DNA of 31,124 nucleotides from assembly GCA_900542615.1 (NCBI GenBank), contig UQOG01000010.1:1-31124 (forward strand). The letters are read 5' to 3'. Shown piece by piece: positions 23,081-31,124 of the stretch. How positions within the stretch are numbered: position 1 is the stretch's first letter; each line of letters opens with the position of its first letter. Position numbers and translations under genes: made by a program. The notes under the pieces are model-generated. The model ran no database searches. It was not told the DNA's origin and was given only the letters and a program-made list of their open reading frames with translations. The DNA is from an uncultured Eubacteriales bacterium (GTDB taxonomy: Bacteria > Bacillota > Clostridia > Christensenellales > CAG-138).

Positions 23081-24559
23081 CTATTGGCGGCAGCGGCCGT
23101 ACATCCAGGTATAGCGGGCGATCCGCCGGGCTAGGGCGGGGCTGGCAGCCCCGGGGGCCATGCGCCAGCGCCAGTTGCCGGCGGTGGTGCCCGGCTGATT
23201 CATGCGGGCCTCCGCCCCCAGGCCCAGGTAATCCTGCATCTGGGCGATGAACAGATCCGCCACGGAGCTCATGCCCCCCCGGATCATGGCCCAGGCCAGG
23301 CCCTCCCCTTCCCCCACCCCCAGGTATTGCCGGGCCATGGCCACGTCCGGGCCGCTGGCCTCCGCATTCCAGCCTGCGGCGGTGGTATTATCGTGGGTGC
23401 CGGTATAGCACACGCAGTTGCGGGGATAGGTATGGGGCAAATAATCGCTGGGCTCCCGGGAGTCAAAGGCGAATTGCAGCACCTTCATCCCCGGATAGCC
23501 GGAATCCGCCAGCAGCTTGCGCACCCCCGGCGTTAGATACCCCAGGTCCTCCGCGATCACCTCCAGGGAGGGGAATGCCGCCTGGACAGCCTTTATGAAA
23601 TCCCAGCCGGGCCCCTGCATCCAGGCCCCGTTCCGGGCGGTGGGCTCCCCGGCGGGCACGCTCCAATAGCTTTCCAGGCCCCGGAAATGGTCGATGCGCA
23701 CGGCGTCATACAGCCGCATACTGTTGCGGAGCCGCTCCAGCCACCAGGCGTAGCCCTGGGCCTTCATGGCTTCCCAATCGTATAGGGGATTGCCCCACAG
23801 CTGCCCATCCTTGGAAAAATAGTCCGGCGGGACCCCCGCCACCCGGGTGGGGTTTCCCTCCCCGTCCAATTGAAACACCTGGGGATTGGCCCACACGTCC
23901 GCAGAATCCATGGAAACATAGATGGGCAGATCCCCCATCAGCTTGACGCCCTTTCCCTTGGCATAGGATCGCAGCGCATCCCACTGGGTATAGAAAAGAT
24001 ACTGTAGGTACCGATAAAAGGCCGCGTCCTCCCGGCACTCCCGTTCCAGCCGGGCCATGGCCTCGGGCCGGCGCAGCCGCACAGCCTCCGGCCATTGGGA
24101 AAAGGGCCCCATCCCATAATGGCATTTGAGGGCCATGAACAGGGCGTAATCCGTCAGCCAAGCCCCCTGCTCCGCCCCAAAGGCCGCCTGGGCTTCCCGA
24201 TCCCGCTCCCGGCCCCGGGCAAAGGCCTTGCGCAGCAGGCGGAAGCGCTGTTGGTACAGCCTGCCGTAATCCACCGGTCCCGGCGCCGTCAGGTGGGGCT
24301 CCACCTCCTCCTCCAGCAAAAGCCCCTCCGCCACCAGCAGGTCCAGGTCGATGAAGTAGGGGTTCCCCGCGCTGGCCGAAAATAGCTGATAGGGGGAATC
24401 CCCATAGCCGGTGGGCCCCAGGGGCAGGATCTGCCAATAGCGCTGCCTTGCCTCCGCCAAAAAGTCCACGAAATCATAGGCGCATTGGCCGATGGAGCCG
24501 ATGCCGAACCGGTTGGGCAAGGAGGAGATGTGCATCAAAATTCCGCTGCTGCGTTCCAT
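23081..24559 (-). CDS. malQ: 4-alpha-glucanotransferase (amylomaltase)
   Basis: A 492-residue GH77 enzyme that transfers maltodextrin segments between alpha-1,4-glucans, releasing glucose. The start RSSGILMHISSLPNRFGIGSIG and the block WQILPLGPTGYGDSPYQ are typical. Catalytic residues are Asp290 in AVRIDHFRGL, acid/base Glu337 in VIAEDLGYL, and Asp390 in TGTHDNTT. AAAGGAAAG precedes the ATG. It follows the LacI-type regulator gene by 20 bp on the same strand, so the pair forms a maltodextrin or glycogen utilisation unit. No glucan transporter or phosphorylase gene lies nearby. Confidence 0.95.
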   Translation of the reverse strand: MERSSGILMHISSLPNRFGIGSIGQCAYDFVDFLAEARQRYWQILPLGPTGYGDSPYQLFSASAGNPYFIDLDLLVAEGLLLEEEVEPHLTAPGPVDYGRLYQQRFRLLRKAFARGRERDREAQAAFGAEQGAWLTDYALFMALKCHYGMGPFSQWPEAVRLRRPEAMARLERECREDAAFYRYLQYLFYTQWDALRSYAKGKGVKLMGDLPIYVSMDSADVWANPQVFQLDGEGNPTRVAGVPPDYFSKDGQLWGNPLYDWEAMKAQGYAWWLERLRNSMRLYDAVRIDHFRGLESYWSVPAGEPTARNGAWMQGPGWDFIKAVQAAFPSLEVIAEDLGYLTPGVRKLLADSGYPGMKVLQFAFDSREPSDYLPHTYPRNCVCYTGTHDNTTAAGWNAEASGPDVAMARQYLGVGEGEGLAWAMIRGGMSSVADLFIAQMQDYLGLGAEARMNQPGTTAGNWRWRMAPGAASPALARRIARYTWMYGRCRQ

Positions 24560-24579
24560 ATCTGCTGCTTTCCTTTATC

Positions 24580-25617
24580 TTATTCTTTCTGCAAACCCAG
24601 GGACCGGATGGAAGCCCCGGCCCGAAGCCGGGTGGACATGACCACATGCTGATTGCCGCCCTTGCCCTCGATCAGGTCCGCCAGGATCCGTATGCTTTCC
24701 TCCGCCAGGCTTTCCGCCGGCTGCTCCAGAGTGGTCAGGGTGGGGATGGTATAGCGGGAGACGTCCAACCCGTCGATGGCGATCACCGAACAATCCGCCG
24801 GCACCCGTTTCCCCCGCTGATCCAGGGCCTTAATGGCTGCCATGCCCATCAGGTCCGATAGGGCGAACAGGGCGGTAAAATCCCCCGCCCGGTCCAAAAG
24901 CCGTAGGACGCCCTGGTAGGCGTTTTCCATCTCGAAGCCATGGACGCATTCCACCAGGGCCGGATCATAGGGCAGGCCATGCTCCGCCAGGGCGGCTTTA
25001 TAGCCCCGGAAGCGCAATTCCCCAATGGAATGGCCCTCCGTTTCATCGATTAGGGCGGCGATGCGCCTGTGCCCCCGGATGCATAGCTCCCGCACCGCCC
25101 GGCTCGCTGCCCGGGTATCGTCGATGGTGACGGAGGAATAGGCGGAGGCGTCCAGGCACCCAAAGGCGTTGGTGTAGGTGCAGCATACAAAGGGCGCCTG
25201 GAGCAATTCCGTCTCGGCGGGGGAATAATTGAAGCGGCCCCCGAAGAACAGGATGCCCTGCAACCGCCGCTCCCGGGCCAAGGCCGCCGCCGCCCGGATC
25301 TCGTCCCCGTCCGAGGGGATCTGGTGGAGCACGCAGGAGTATCCCCGCCGGTATATGGCCGGGATAGCGGTCTTGATCAGCCGGTTGAAAAAGGGGTTCT
25401 CCGCCCCCCGCAGGATGAGCGCGATGGCGTCGGACTTGGTTTTGGCCAGGTTCCGGGCGCTGTTGTTGGGCACATAGCTGCTGCGCTCCACCGTTTCCAA
25501 CACCCGGCGGCGCAGCGCCTCGCTTACGTCAGGATGCCCGTTGAGCACCCGGGATACCGTGCTTACGCTGGTGTTGCACATATGGGCGATGTCTTTGATG
25601 GTGATCTGCTGTTTCAA
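24580..25617 (-). CDS. LacI-family transcriptional regulator
   Basis: A repressor of about 345 residues. The N-terminal helix-turn-helix and hinge read ITIKDIAHMCNTSVSTVSRV, then LNGHPDVSE, typical of LacI/GalR proteins. The rest is a periplasmic-binding-like sugar sensor (FFGGRFNYSPAE, TIDDTRAASRAV, IAAL, ALSDLMGMAAIKAL, VIAIDG). The start is unclear: a TTG at 25617 has AAAAGGA 9 nt upstream and gives MKQQITIKD, while a GTG at 25623 is a second option. The ATG at 25707 lies in the promoter and is rejected. A palindromic operator sits right after the -10 box, so the gene is probably self-repressed. With malQ downstream it may respond to maltose or a related sugar. Confidence 0.9.
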   Translation of the reverse strand: MKQQITIKDIAHMCNTSVSTVSRVLNGHPDVSEALRRRVLETVERSSYVPNNSARNLAKTKSDAIALILRGAENPFFNRLIKTAIPAIYRRGYSCVLHQIPSDGDEIRAAAALARERRLQGILFFGGRFNYSPAETELLQAPFVCCTYTNAFGCLDASAYSSVTIDDTRAASRAVRELCIRGHRRIAALIDETEGHSIGELRFRGYKAALAEHGLPYDPALVECVHGFEMENAYQGVLRLLDRAGDFTALFALSDLMGMAAIKALDQRGKRVPADCSVIAIDGLDVSRYTIPTLTTLEQPAESLAEESIRILADLIEGKGGNQHVVMSTRLRAGASIRSLGLQKE

Positions 25618-25673
25618 AAGCACACGTCCTTTTCTGCAAAACGCTCTGGAAACCGGAAATGGATAACCAAGGG

Positions 25674-25689
25674 CTGGTAACGTTTCCAG
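25674..25689. promoter_or_regulatory. LacI-type operator
   Basis: CTGGTAACGTTTCCAG is a 16-bp palindrome with a central CG and one mismatch between arms, the form of LacI/GalR operators. It covers about +2 to +17 of the lacI-malQ transcript, a position suited to blocking initiation. Confidence 0.78.
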
Positions 25690-25697
25690 GTTGCTAT

Positions 25698-25727
25698 AGT
25701 ATACCATACCCCCTTCTTGCCTGTAAA
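25698..25727 (-). promoter_or_regulatory. Promoter of lacI-malQ
   Basis: Minus-strand TTTACA (25727-25722), 18-bp spacer, extended -10 TGGTATACT (TATACT at 25703-25698). Confidence 0.8.
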
Positions 25728-25743
25728 GCGCGCCCTGCCCCGG

Positions 25744-25773
25744 AAAAAACCAAACGCCCCGGGCAGGGGCGTT
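25744..25773 (-). terminator. Intrinsic terminator after the nlpC-rsmF transcript
   Basis: An 8-bp stem (AACGCCCC 25753-25760 with GGGGCGTT 25766-25773), followed on minus by TTGGTTTTTT. It lies 143 bp beyond the methyltransferase stop; the stretch between (25774-25915) shows nothing recognisable. Confidence 0.75.
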
Positions 25774-25915
25774 GTCTCATGGAATAGCTATGGCGCCTAG
25801 GCGCTGCATGGGCGCGGGGGCTATGGCGGCATTCCCCATCCGCCAGGCCATGCCGCCACAGAGAGGGCTGTCGGCGGCGCCGGGGGCAACGGAACGCCAC
25901 AGTCCGCCCCGCCCT

Positions 25916-27211
25916 CTAGCGCAGACGCAAACCCTTGGAAAGGTGGTTTTTCAGGGTGCCGTTCACCCCTTTTCCCAGGCCCAGGGGACAGCCTTCGGTC
26001 TCCACCCGGCACCAGCCGGTCAGGCCGGCGTCTACCTCCAACGTCTCCCCTGCAAGATAGCGGGCCAAGGCTTCCCCCTGGGGCGTCACGCGCCGCGCCC
26101 AGGAAAGCCCCGTTGCCATGGCCAGGGCATGGCTGGGCTGGAAACGGCCCCGCAGCAGATCGCCCGCGTAAACGCCGGCCGTGAGCATATGCACCCGCTC
26201 CAAGCCCTTGGGCAGGGGCTGGGGCAGGAGCAGCACCCGGCCGTCCGGCAGCTGCACCGGCTCCCCCGGCGGCATGGCTGCAAAGGCGTCCTTGCAAAAG
26301 GCCGCAAAGGCCCGATCCTTGCATAAGGGCAGTTCCAGTTCCCCCTGGGGCTTCTCCGCCCCGGCCGGGCCGGTTTGGCGCAGCCGGGCCACGAAATGGC
26401 CTTCTCCCTTCACCCGGTGGGGATACAGGGTTTCGGCAGATTCCAGCTGAAAGGCCGGATGCCGCTTCAGGAAATCCACCACCACCCCCTGATTCTCCTC
26501 CTGGGAAAAGGTGCAGGTGGAATAGACCAGCAAGCCCCCCGGCGCCACCGCCTGGGCCGCGCTCCCCAGGATGGCCTGCTGCCTTTTGGCGCAGGCGGCC
26601 ACATGCTGGGGCGACCAGGCGGCCACCGCCGCCGGATCCTTGCGGAACATGCCCTCCCCGGAGCAGGGCGCGTCCACCAGCACCCGGTGGAAATACCCGG
26701 GCAGGGCCTCGCATAAGGCATCCGGCCGGGCGCAGGTGACCACCCCATTGGCCACCCCCAGCCGCTCCAGGGTAAACCGCAGGGTCTTGGCCCGGCCCGG
26801 CACCACCTCGTTGGCCACCAGCAGCCCCGTCCCCGCCAGCCGGGCGGCGATGCCTCCGCTTTTCCCGCCGGGGGCGGCGCATAGATCCAGTACCCGCAGC
26901 CCCGGCTCCACCTCCAGCGCACCGATGGGGGACATGGCGGAGGGTTCCTGCAAATAGAACATGCCGGCCAGATGATAGGGATGGTTCCCCAGCGGGGGCG
27001 CGTCCGGAGGCAGCAAAAACCCCTCCGGCAAGATGCCGCCCGGCTCCAAAGGCACCGGGGCGATCTGCAGGAAATCCGCCACGCTAAGGCGTAGGGGATT
27101 GACCCGCAAGCCCCGGCGGGGGGGCTGGTCATAGCAGGCAAAAAAGGCCGGGGCCTCCGGCCCCAGCCTTTGCTGCATACGCTGCATAAAAGCTTGTGGT
27201 AGTTGGATCAT
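25916..27211 (-). CDS. rRNA (cytosine-C5)-methyltransferase, RsmF/YebU-like
   Basis: A 431-residue NOL1/NOP2/Sun family RNA methyltransferase. SAM-binding motif I is LRVLDLCAAPGGKSGG. The two cysteines of the mechanism are in VDAPCSGEGMFRKD (motif IV, release) and VYSTCTFSQEENQ (motif VI, nucleophile). The C-terminal third resembles the PUA-like RNA-binding part of RsmF. The start at 27211 has GGGAGG right before it; an in-frame ATG at 27268 lies inside the upstream gene. It begins 14 bp after the stop of the NlpC gene and so is co-transcribed with it. The target base is likely in 16S rRNA, but which one is not readable from sequence. Confidence 0.9.
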   Translation of the reverse strand: MIQLPQAFMQRMQQRLGPEAPAFFACYDQPPRRGLRVNPLRLSVADFLQIAPVPLEPGGILPEGFLLPPDAPPLGNHPYHLAGMFYLQEPSAMSPIGALEVEPGLRVLDLCAAPGGKSGGIAARLAGTGLLVANEVVPGRAKTLRFTLERLGVANGVVTCARPDALCEALPGYFHRVLVDAPCSGEGMFRKDPAAVAAWSPQHVAACAKRQQAILGSAAQAVAPGGLLVYSTCTFSQEENQGVVVDFLKRHPAFQLESAETLYPHRVKGEGHFVARLRQTGPAGAEKPQGELELPLCKDRAFAAFCKDAFAAMPPGEPVQLPDGRVLLLPQPLPKGLERVHMLTAGVYAGDLLRGRFQPSHALAMATGLSWARRVTPQGEALARYLAGETLEVDAGLTGWCRVETEGCPLGLGKGVNGTLKNHLSKGLRLR

Positions 27212-27225
27212 ATCCCTCCCGGGCG

Positions 27226-28599
27226 CTAAAATACCCGCTTGCCCCACTGGAAGTTTTGCGACGCCCAATCCGACCAGCTGCTGATCACCACCGCGCCTGC
27301 GCTGGAGGAGGCGTGGATATACTTGCCGCTTCCCATATAGATGCCCACGTGGCCGATGTCCGATGCGCCCACGCTATTGGTGAAGAATACCAGGTCGCCC
27401 CGGATCAGGCTGCCCTGGTCGGGAATGGTCTGCCAGGAATCCACCCGGGCAAGGTTTTTGGAAGACATACGGCTCACCTGTACCCCTGCGGCACGCAGGC
27501 AATAATATACCAGGCCCGAGCAGTCGAAGGAATTGGGGCCTTCCTCTGCCAAAACATAGGGACAACCCAGCCGGCTCTCTGCCGTGGCGATTACAGCTTC
27601 CACCCCGGAACCCGTCACCGGGATGCCGTCGCCCTCAATGTCCGAACCGGACCAATTCCCGCCGGAACTGCCGCCCGAATCCGGCGTGGAGGCAGGCGCC
27701 TCCGTCTCCTGGGGAATCCAAAGCTCCGGTGGGATCTCTCCAGGCTCAGTAGCAGGCTCGTCCTCTTGCGGTTTCTCCGTCTTGGCGGGGGCCTTGGTGG
27801 CTTCCGGCTTGGGGGTCTGGGTGGGCTTCGGCGTGGGGGAAGGCGTAGGCGTGGGGTCCACCTTCGGCAGGGCGTCGGAGGAATACAGCACGTCTCGGGT
27901 CTGCTGGTCCTCGATGCCGGTGGCGGCCAGCTTGTTCTTGGTCTGGAAGGCGATCAGGGCTTCCTGGGTAGCGGCTCCAAAGTATCCGTTGCGCTTTTCC
28001 CCTTTTTCCCCATAATAGCCCAGGTCATATAGCTGGTTTTGCAGGCGCTTTACGTCGTTGCCAGAATCCCCTACCTCCAAGCGGTAGGAAGCTGCCTGGT
28101 CCGAAAACAGCAGCGACTGGGTCAACTCATCCGCAACGCCGGTCTCTGTCATATTATGGATCCGCTGGAACCGCTTGACAGCCTCCGCCGTCTGCTCGCC
28201 AAAAAGCTCGGTGGGCTGGTCACCATCCAGGTATTCCAGCTCCATCAGCCGGATCTGGATATCCATGACCATGGGGTCCGTATCCCCTTCCCGCAAGGTC
28301 CGATATTGGCTGCCTGCGTCCTGGGTGCGAACGTCGCTATCCCCCGTTTGGATTTCCGCCACCGGCGCAGCGGCCGCTGCCGCCGGCACCAAGGGCCCTT
28401 CGGGGAGAGGCGTGGCCTCGGGTATCTCCACCACCGTAGGCGATAACCCTACCACGTTGAACAGCAAAGGAATGCCGATAAAGGTCACCACCCCGATGGA
28501 TGCTACGCATAATACAGGCGTACGCATCCGCCGGAGCAAGCTGGCCCGGCTCTCCTTTGCGCGACGTTTTTCTTTCCAATCGTTTACATTCGTATCCAT
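27226..28599 (-). CDS. NlpC/P60 peptidoglycan endopeptidase with two PG-binding domains
   Basis: A 457-residue membrane-anchored cell wall hydrolase. A basic cytosolic tail (KEKRRAKESRASLLRRMR) precedes one membrane helix at about 28-50. Two peptidoglycan-binding type 1 repeats follow (about 100-165 and 172-240; LREGDTDPMVMDIQIRLMEL, LEVGDSGNDVKRLQNQLYDL). A Pro/Thr/Lys-rich linker spans about 245-320. The C-terminal NlpC/P60 domain has Cys360 in FDCSGLVYY, His417 in GHVGIYMG and His429 in YIHASS. It should cut stem peptides outside the membrane, between D-Glu and the diamino acid in most relatives. No ribosome site is seen before the ATG, and the -10 box ends 6 bp upstream, so the mRNA may be leaderless; alternatively Met25 is the start. 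Confidence 0.9.
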   Translation of the reverse strand: MDTNVNDWKEKRRAKESRASLLRRMRTPVLCVASIGVVTFIGIPLLFNVVGLSPTVVEIPEATPLPEGPLVPAAAAAAPVAEIQTGDSDVRTQDAGSQYRTLREGDTDPMVMDIQIRLMELEYLDGDQPTELFGEQTAEAVKRFQRIHNMTETGVADELTQSLLFSDQAASYRLEVGDSGNDVKRLQNQLYDLGYYGEKGEKRNGYFGAATQEALIAFQTKNKLAATGIEDQQTRDVLYSSDALPKVDPTPTPSPTPKPTQTPKPEATKAPAKTEKPQEDEPATEPGEIPPELWIPQETEAPASTPDSGGSSGGNWSGSDIEGDGIPVTGSGVEAVIATAESRLGCPYVLAEEGPNSFDCSGLVYYCLRAAGVQVSRMSSKNLARVDSWQTIPDQGSLIRGDLVFFTNSVGASDIGHVGIYMGSGKYIHASSSAGAVVISSWSDWASQNFQWGKRVF

Positions 28600-28605
28600 G
28601 CTATT

Positions 28606-28635
28606 ATTTTACCATATTTCGACCTGGAATAACAA
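28606..28635 (-). promoter_or_regulatory. Promoter of the nlpC-rsmF unit
   Basis: Minus-strand TTGTTA (28635-28630), 18-bp spacer, TAAAAT (28611-28606). The predicted start of transcription falls at or next to the ATG. Confidence 0.6.
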
Positions 28636-28768
28636 GGCCAAGAGGCCATTCCCTACATAAAAGGGCGCTTTTTGGCGCCTGCGCCAGCGACTTCCTTCGT
28701 TTTCCCACAAAGCCCGGGCCCCTTTTGCCGCTTTTCCCCCTGCAGGGGGCGAAGCGCAGGCTTACGCG

Positions 28769-28797
28769 TTGGCAGGGACGGCTGGTTATGGTATAAT
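28769..28797 (+). promoter_or_regulatory. Promoter of the ABC-F gene
   Basis: TTGGCA (28769-28774), 17-bp spacer, perfect TATAAT (28792-28797) with a TG extension. The leader is short, about 25 nt, so no resistance-type attenuator is present. Confidence 0.85.
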
Positions 28798-28829
28798 AAT
28801 TTGGATTTTGTTGTAGGGAGGATGGAGCC

Positions 28830-30758
28830 ATGGCAGTGCTTGCCGTCAGCGGCCTTAGCAAAAGCTATGCCGCCCGTACCCTTTTTTCCCAGGTTAGCTT
28901 TGAATTGGCCCCCAAGGATAAGGTGGGCCTGGTCGGGGTAAACGGCTGCGGCAAAACCACCCTCTTCCGCATTCTCAGCGGGGCGGAAGCCCCGGACGCG
29001 GGCAACGTCTACCAAAGCAAGGAAGCCCGGCTGGGAATTTTACAGCAAAGCGTGGAGGGCGGGCCGCAAAGCCTGTATGCCTACGTGCTGGAGGCCTTTT
29101 CCCACCTGCTGCAGGCGGAGGGGGAATTTGCGCAAGTGACCGCCGCCCTGGAAGCCGCCGCCGGCGACGAGGCAGCCGCCCTGGTGCGCCGGCAGGCCGT
29201 CCTGCAGGACCGGTTGGGCCGGGAGGACGCCCTGACCATGCGCAGCCGCACCCGCAGTATGCTGCTGGGCCTGGGCTTTACCGAGGCGGAGCTGCAGCAG
29301 CCCCTCGCCACCCTCAGCGGCGGCCAGCGGAACAAGGCCCAGCTGGCCCGGCTCCTGCTGAGCCAGGCAAACCTTTTGCTGCTGGACGAGCCCACCAACC
29401 ACCTGGATATGGACGGCATCCGCTATCTGGAGGATTTTCTCCGGGGCTATGGGGGCACGTTTATGGTGATCTCCCATGACCGGTATTTTCTGGACCGGGT
29501 CACCACCCGCACCATGGAGCTCAAGCATGGCCGGCTGCTGCAAAGCAACGGCAGCTATTCCCGCCACATGGAGCTGACCGCCGACCGGAACGAGATCCTG
29601 CGGCGGCATTACGAGAACCAAAAAAAGGAGATCCGCCGCCTGGAGGGGGTCATCGAGCAGCAGCGCCGCTGGAACCAGGCCCATAACTATGTGACCATCG
29701 CCTCCAAGCAAAAGCAGATCGACCGGCTTAAGGCCGCCCTCGTCCCCCCGGAGGCGGATACCGCCTCCATCCGTTTCCACTTCACCGCCCAGGAGCCCGG
29801 CGGGAACGACGTGCTGCTTTGCGATGATCTGGCCAAGTCCTACGGCCATCCGCTGTTTTCCCGCGTATCCATACACATCCGCCGGGGGGAGCGGGTGTTC
29901 CTGCTGGGGCCCAACGGCTGCGGGAAAACCACCCTACTGCGGCTGCTCATGGGCCGGGAAAAAGCCGACCAGGGCCAGATCCGCTTTGGCGCCCGGGTCA
30001 AAGCCGCCTATTACGAGCAGATCATGGACAATATGCCCCCGGAACGCACGGTGATGGAGGAGATCCAGGCGGCCTATCCCCGCATGGACGGCACCCAGGT
30101 GCGCAGCGCCCTGGCGGCCTTCCTGTTCACGGGGGATTCCGTATGCAAGCAGATCGGGCCCCTATCCGGCGGCGAAAAGGCCAGGATCCAGCTGCTCAAG
30201 CTCATGCTCAGCGGCGCCAACCTGCTGCTGCTGGACGAGCCCACCAACCACCTGGACATCGATTCCCGGGACGCCCTGGAAAGCGCCCTGGAAGCCTATG
30301 AGGGCACCCTGCTGGTGGTGACCCATGACCGGTATCTGGTGAACCGGCTGGCGGACCGGGTGCTGTACCTGACCCCGGAGGGGCTCCAGTCCTACATCGG
30401 CGGCTATGACGACTATCTGGCCGCCCGGGAGGCGGAAAAGCAGGCGGTCTCCACCCGGCAAGCCCAGGATCCCTCCCCAAGCCACAAGCCCAACGCCTAC
30501 CGGGAGCAAAAGGAGCGCCAAAGCGCCATCAACCGGGCGGGGGGCGAGGTGCGGCGGCTGGAAGCCCGCATCGCCCAGGCGGAGGAGCAGCTGGCCCAGC
30601 TCAACGGGCAGCTGGCCAGTCCGGAGGTGGCCTCGGACTATGTAAGATCCGGTCAATTGGCACAAGAGGCCCAACAGGCCCAGGCTGCGCTGGACAGCCT
30701 ATACGCCGCCTGGGAGCAGGCCCAGGAGGCCTTGGAAGCCCTGCAGGGGGAGGGTTGA
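28830..30758 (+). CDS. ABC-F family ribosome-associated ATPase
   Basis: A 642-residue protein with two ABC ATPase domains in tandem and no membrane segments. Walker A motifs are GVNGCGKT (36-43) and GPNGCGKT (360-367). Signature motifs are LSGGQRNKAQLARLLL and LSGGEKARIQLLKLML, each followed by LLLLDEPTNHLD. The charged linker between them (about 235-310) is the P-site tRNA interaction motif region. A coiled coil rich in Glu, Gln and Arg ends the protein (about 545-640), as in Uup/YdiF-type members. Such proteins relieve stalled ribosomes; a few give antibiotic resistance. The short leader and housekeeping context favour a translation factor. GGGAGG lies 8 nt before the ATG. Confidence 0.92.
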   Translation: MAVLAVSGLSKSYAARTLFSQVSFELAPKDKVGLVGVNGCGKTTLFRILSGAEAPDAGNVYQSKEARLGILQQSVEGGPQSLYAYVLEAFSHLLQAEGEFAQVTAALEAAAGDEAAALVRRQAVLQDRLGREDALTMRSRTRSMLLGLGFTEAELQQPLATLSGGQRNKAQLARLLLSQANLLLLDEPTNHLDMDGIRYLEDFLRGYGGTFMVISHDRYFLDRVTTRTMELKHGRLLQSNGSYSRHMELTADRNEILRRHYENQKKEIRRLEGVIEQQRRWNQAHNYVTIASKQKQIDRLKAALVPPEADTASIRFHFTAQEPGGNDVLLCDDLAKSYGHPLFSRVSIHIRRGERVFLLGPNGCGKTTLLRLLMGREKADQGQIRFGARVKAAYYEQIMDNMPPERTVMEEIQAAYPRMDGTQVRSALAAFLFTGDSVCKQIGPLSGGEKARIQLLKLMLSGANLLLLDEPTNHLDIDSRDALESALEAYEGTLLVVTHDRYLVNRLADRVLYLTPEGLQSYIGGYDDYLAAREAEKQAVSTRQAQDPSPSHKPNAYREQKERQSAINRAGGEVRRLEARIAQAEEQLAQLNGQLASPEVASDYVRSGQLAQEAQQAQAALDSLYAAWEQAQEALEALQGEG

Positions 30759-30771
30759 TCCTCCGCGCCTG

Positions 30772-30811
30772 GCCGGCGGGACGCCTATGCTTCCCCGCCG
30801 GCTTTCTTTTT
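30772..30811 (+). terminator. Intrinsic terminator of the ABC-F gene
   Basis: A 9-bp stem GCCGGCGGG (30772-30780) with CCCGCCGGC (30794-30802), then TTTCTTTTT. Confidence 0.85.
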
Positions 30812-30813
30812 CC

Positions 30814-30921
30814 CCTTGCGCCCAGGCGCAGCCAGGGTTTTTTGCGGATTTGCCGTGCGCCCGAAAGCGGGCGCTCCCTTGCCCCTGCGGGGCAATTCAC
30901 CTTGTGTCGCCAAACCCGATT
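30814..30921. repeat. Partial copy of the 18-kb repeat element
   Basis: Segments match the inside of the 18043-18233 element: CCCTTGCGCC with GGCGC and GCCAGGG (about 30814-30838), TTTTTGCGGATTTG (30838-30851), and GTCGCCAAACCCGATT (30906-30921, one mismatch). About 40 bp present in the 18-kb copy are missing and other sequence is inserted, and no inverted end is seen. Confidence 0.55.
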
Positions 30922-31051
30922 CAAGCATCCGGGGCCGGAGCCGCGCTGCCGGTGGCAGACGGAGGGGGAAGCCCCGTGCGCAAGGGAACGCCCCGGAGCG
31001 TTGCAGCGGGGCCATTGCGAACTGCGCCGCAGCCCCCGTTACCGCAAACGA

Positions 31052-31074
31052 AAGGCTGGGCATTGCCCAGCCTT
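31052..31074. repeat. GC hairpin before the second element end
   Basis: A perfect 10-bp stem AAGGCTGGGC/GCCCAGCCTT with an ATT loop lies 2 bp before the 48-bp repeat, the same arrangement as the hairpin at 18013-18037. It lacks a T run on the plus strand. Confidence 0.65.
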
Positions 31075-31076
31075 CA

Positions 31077-31124
31077 GGCTGTCGAAAAAGTGGCTTGCGC
31101 CACTTTTTCGAGGTTTTCATAGCT
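31077..31124. repeat. Left end of a second copy of the repeat element (cut by window edge)
   Basis: 48 bp identical to 18041-18088, including the terminal CTGTCGAAAAA and the 12-bp stem with TTGC loop (31083-31110). The window ends inside it. Confidence 0.85.

Overview
The window is a GC-rich piece of bacterial chromosome. It most resembles an anaerobic, low-oxygen-lifestyle Firmicute of the Clostridia. The pointers are two T-box leaders, Shine-Dalgarno sites close to AGGAGG, sigma-A-type promoters, a four-subunit 2-oxoacid:ferredoxin oxidoreductase, LacI and DeoR regulators, and an ABC-F protein. No rRNA, tRNA, phage or CRISPR locus is seen, and the exact genus cannot be told from the sequence.

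Left part (1-5950, mostly minus strand). A T-box transcript (about 3583 to 118) carries an acyl-CoA synthetase with an XRE helix-turn-helix and a cupin fused to its N-terminus, followed by an omega-amidase-like nitrilase. Upstream of it lies an acidic amino acid symporter plus an Asp/Glu racemase family gene.

Centre (5950-16830, plus strand). A strong promoter is followed by a hydrophobic 78-codon ORF that contains one intrinsic terminator and is followed by a second. Then comes a tightly packed operon: a P-loop ATPase, the delta, alpha, beta and gamma subunits of a branched-chain 2-oxoacid (VOR-type) ferredoxin oxidoreductase, the aminotransferase ilvE, a 2-isopropylmalate synthase homologue that lacks its metal ligands, and a TIM-barrel/acyl-CoA synthetase fusion. 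A second promoter plus T-box then drives a third acyl-CoA synthetase, a paralogue of the fused one on the left. The most economical reading is amino acid synthesis (or its reverse, fermentation) through acyl-CoA synthetase, reductive carboxylation by VOR and transamination by IlvE. Amino-acid-starvation RNA switches control the acid-activating step. Two neighbouring TIM-barrel domains look catalytically dead and may be sensors or scaffolds.

Right part (16830-31124). A threonine-aldolase family gene is followed by a repeat-rich intergenic region holding a small element with inverted ends, whose left 48 bp recur at the right edge of the window. After that: a P-loop kinase, an Eis-like acetyltransferase facing a Sir2 deacylase, divergent DeoR regulator and Cof-type HAD phosphatase genes, lacI-malQ with a palindromic operator, an NlpC/P60 cell-wall hydrolase with an RsmF-like rRNA methyltransferase, and an ABC-F protein.
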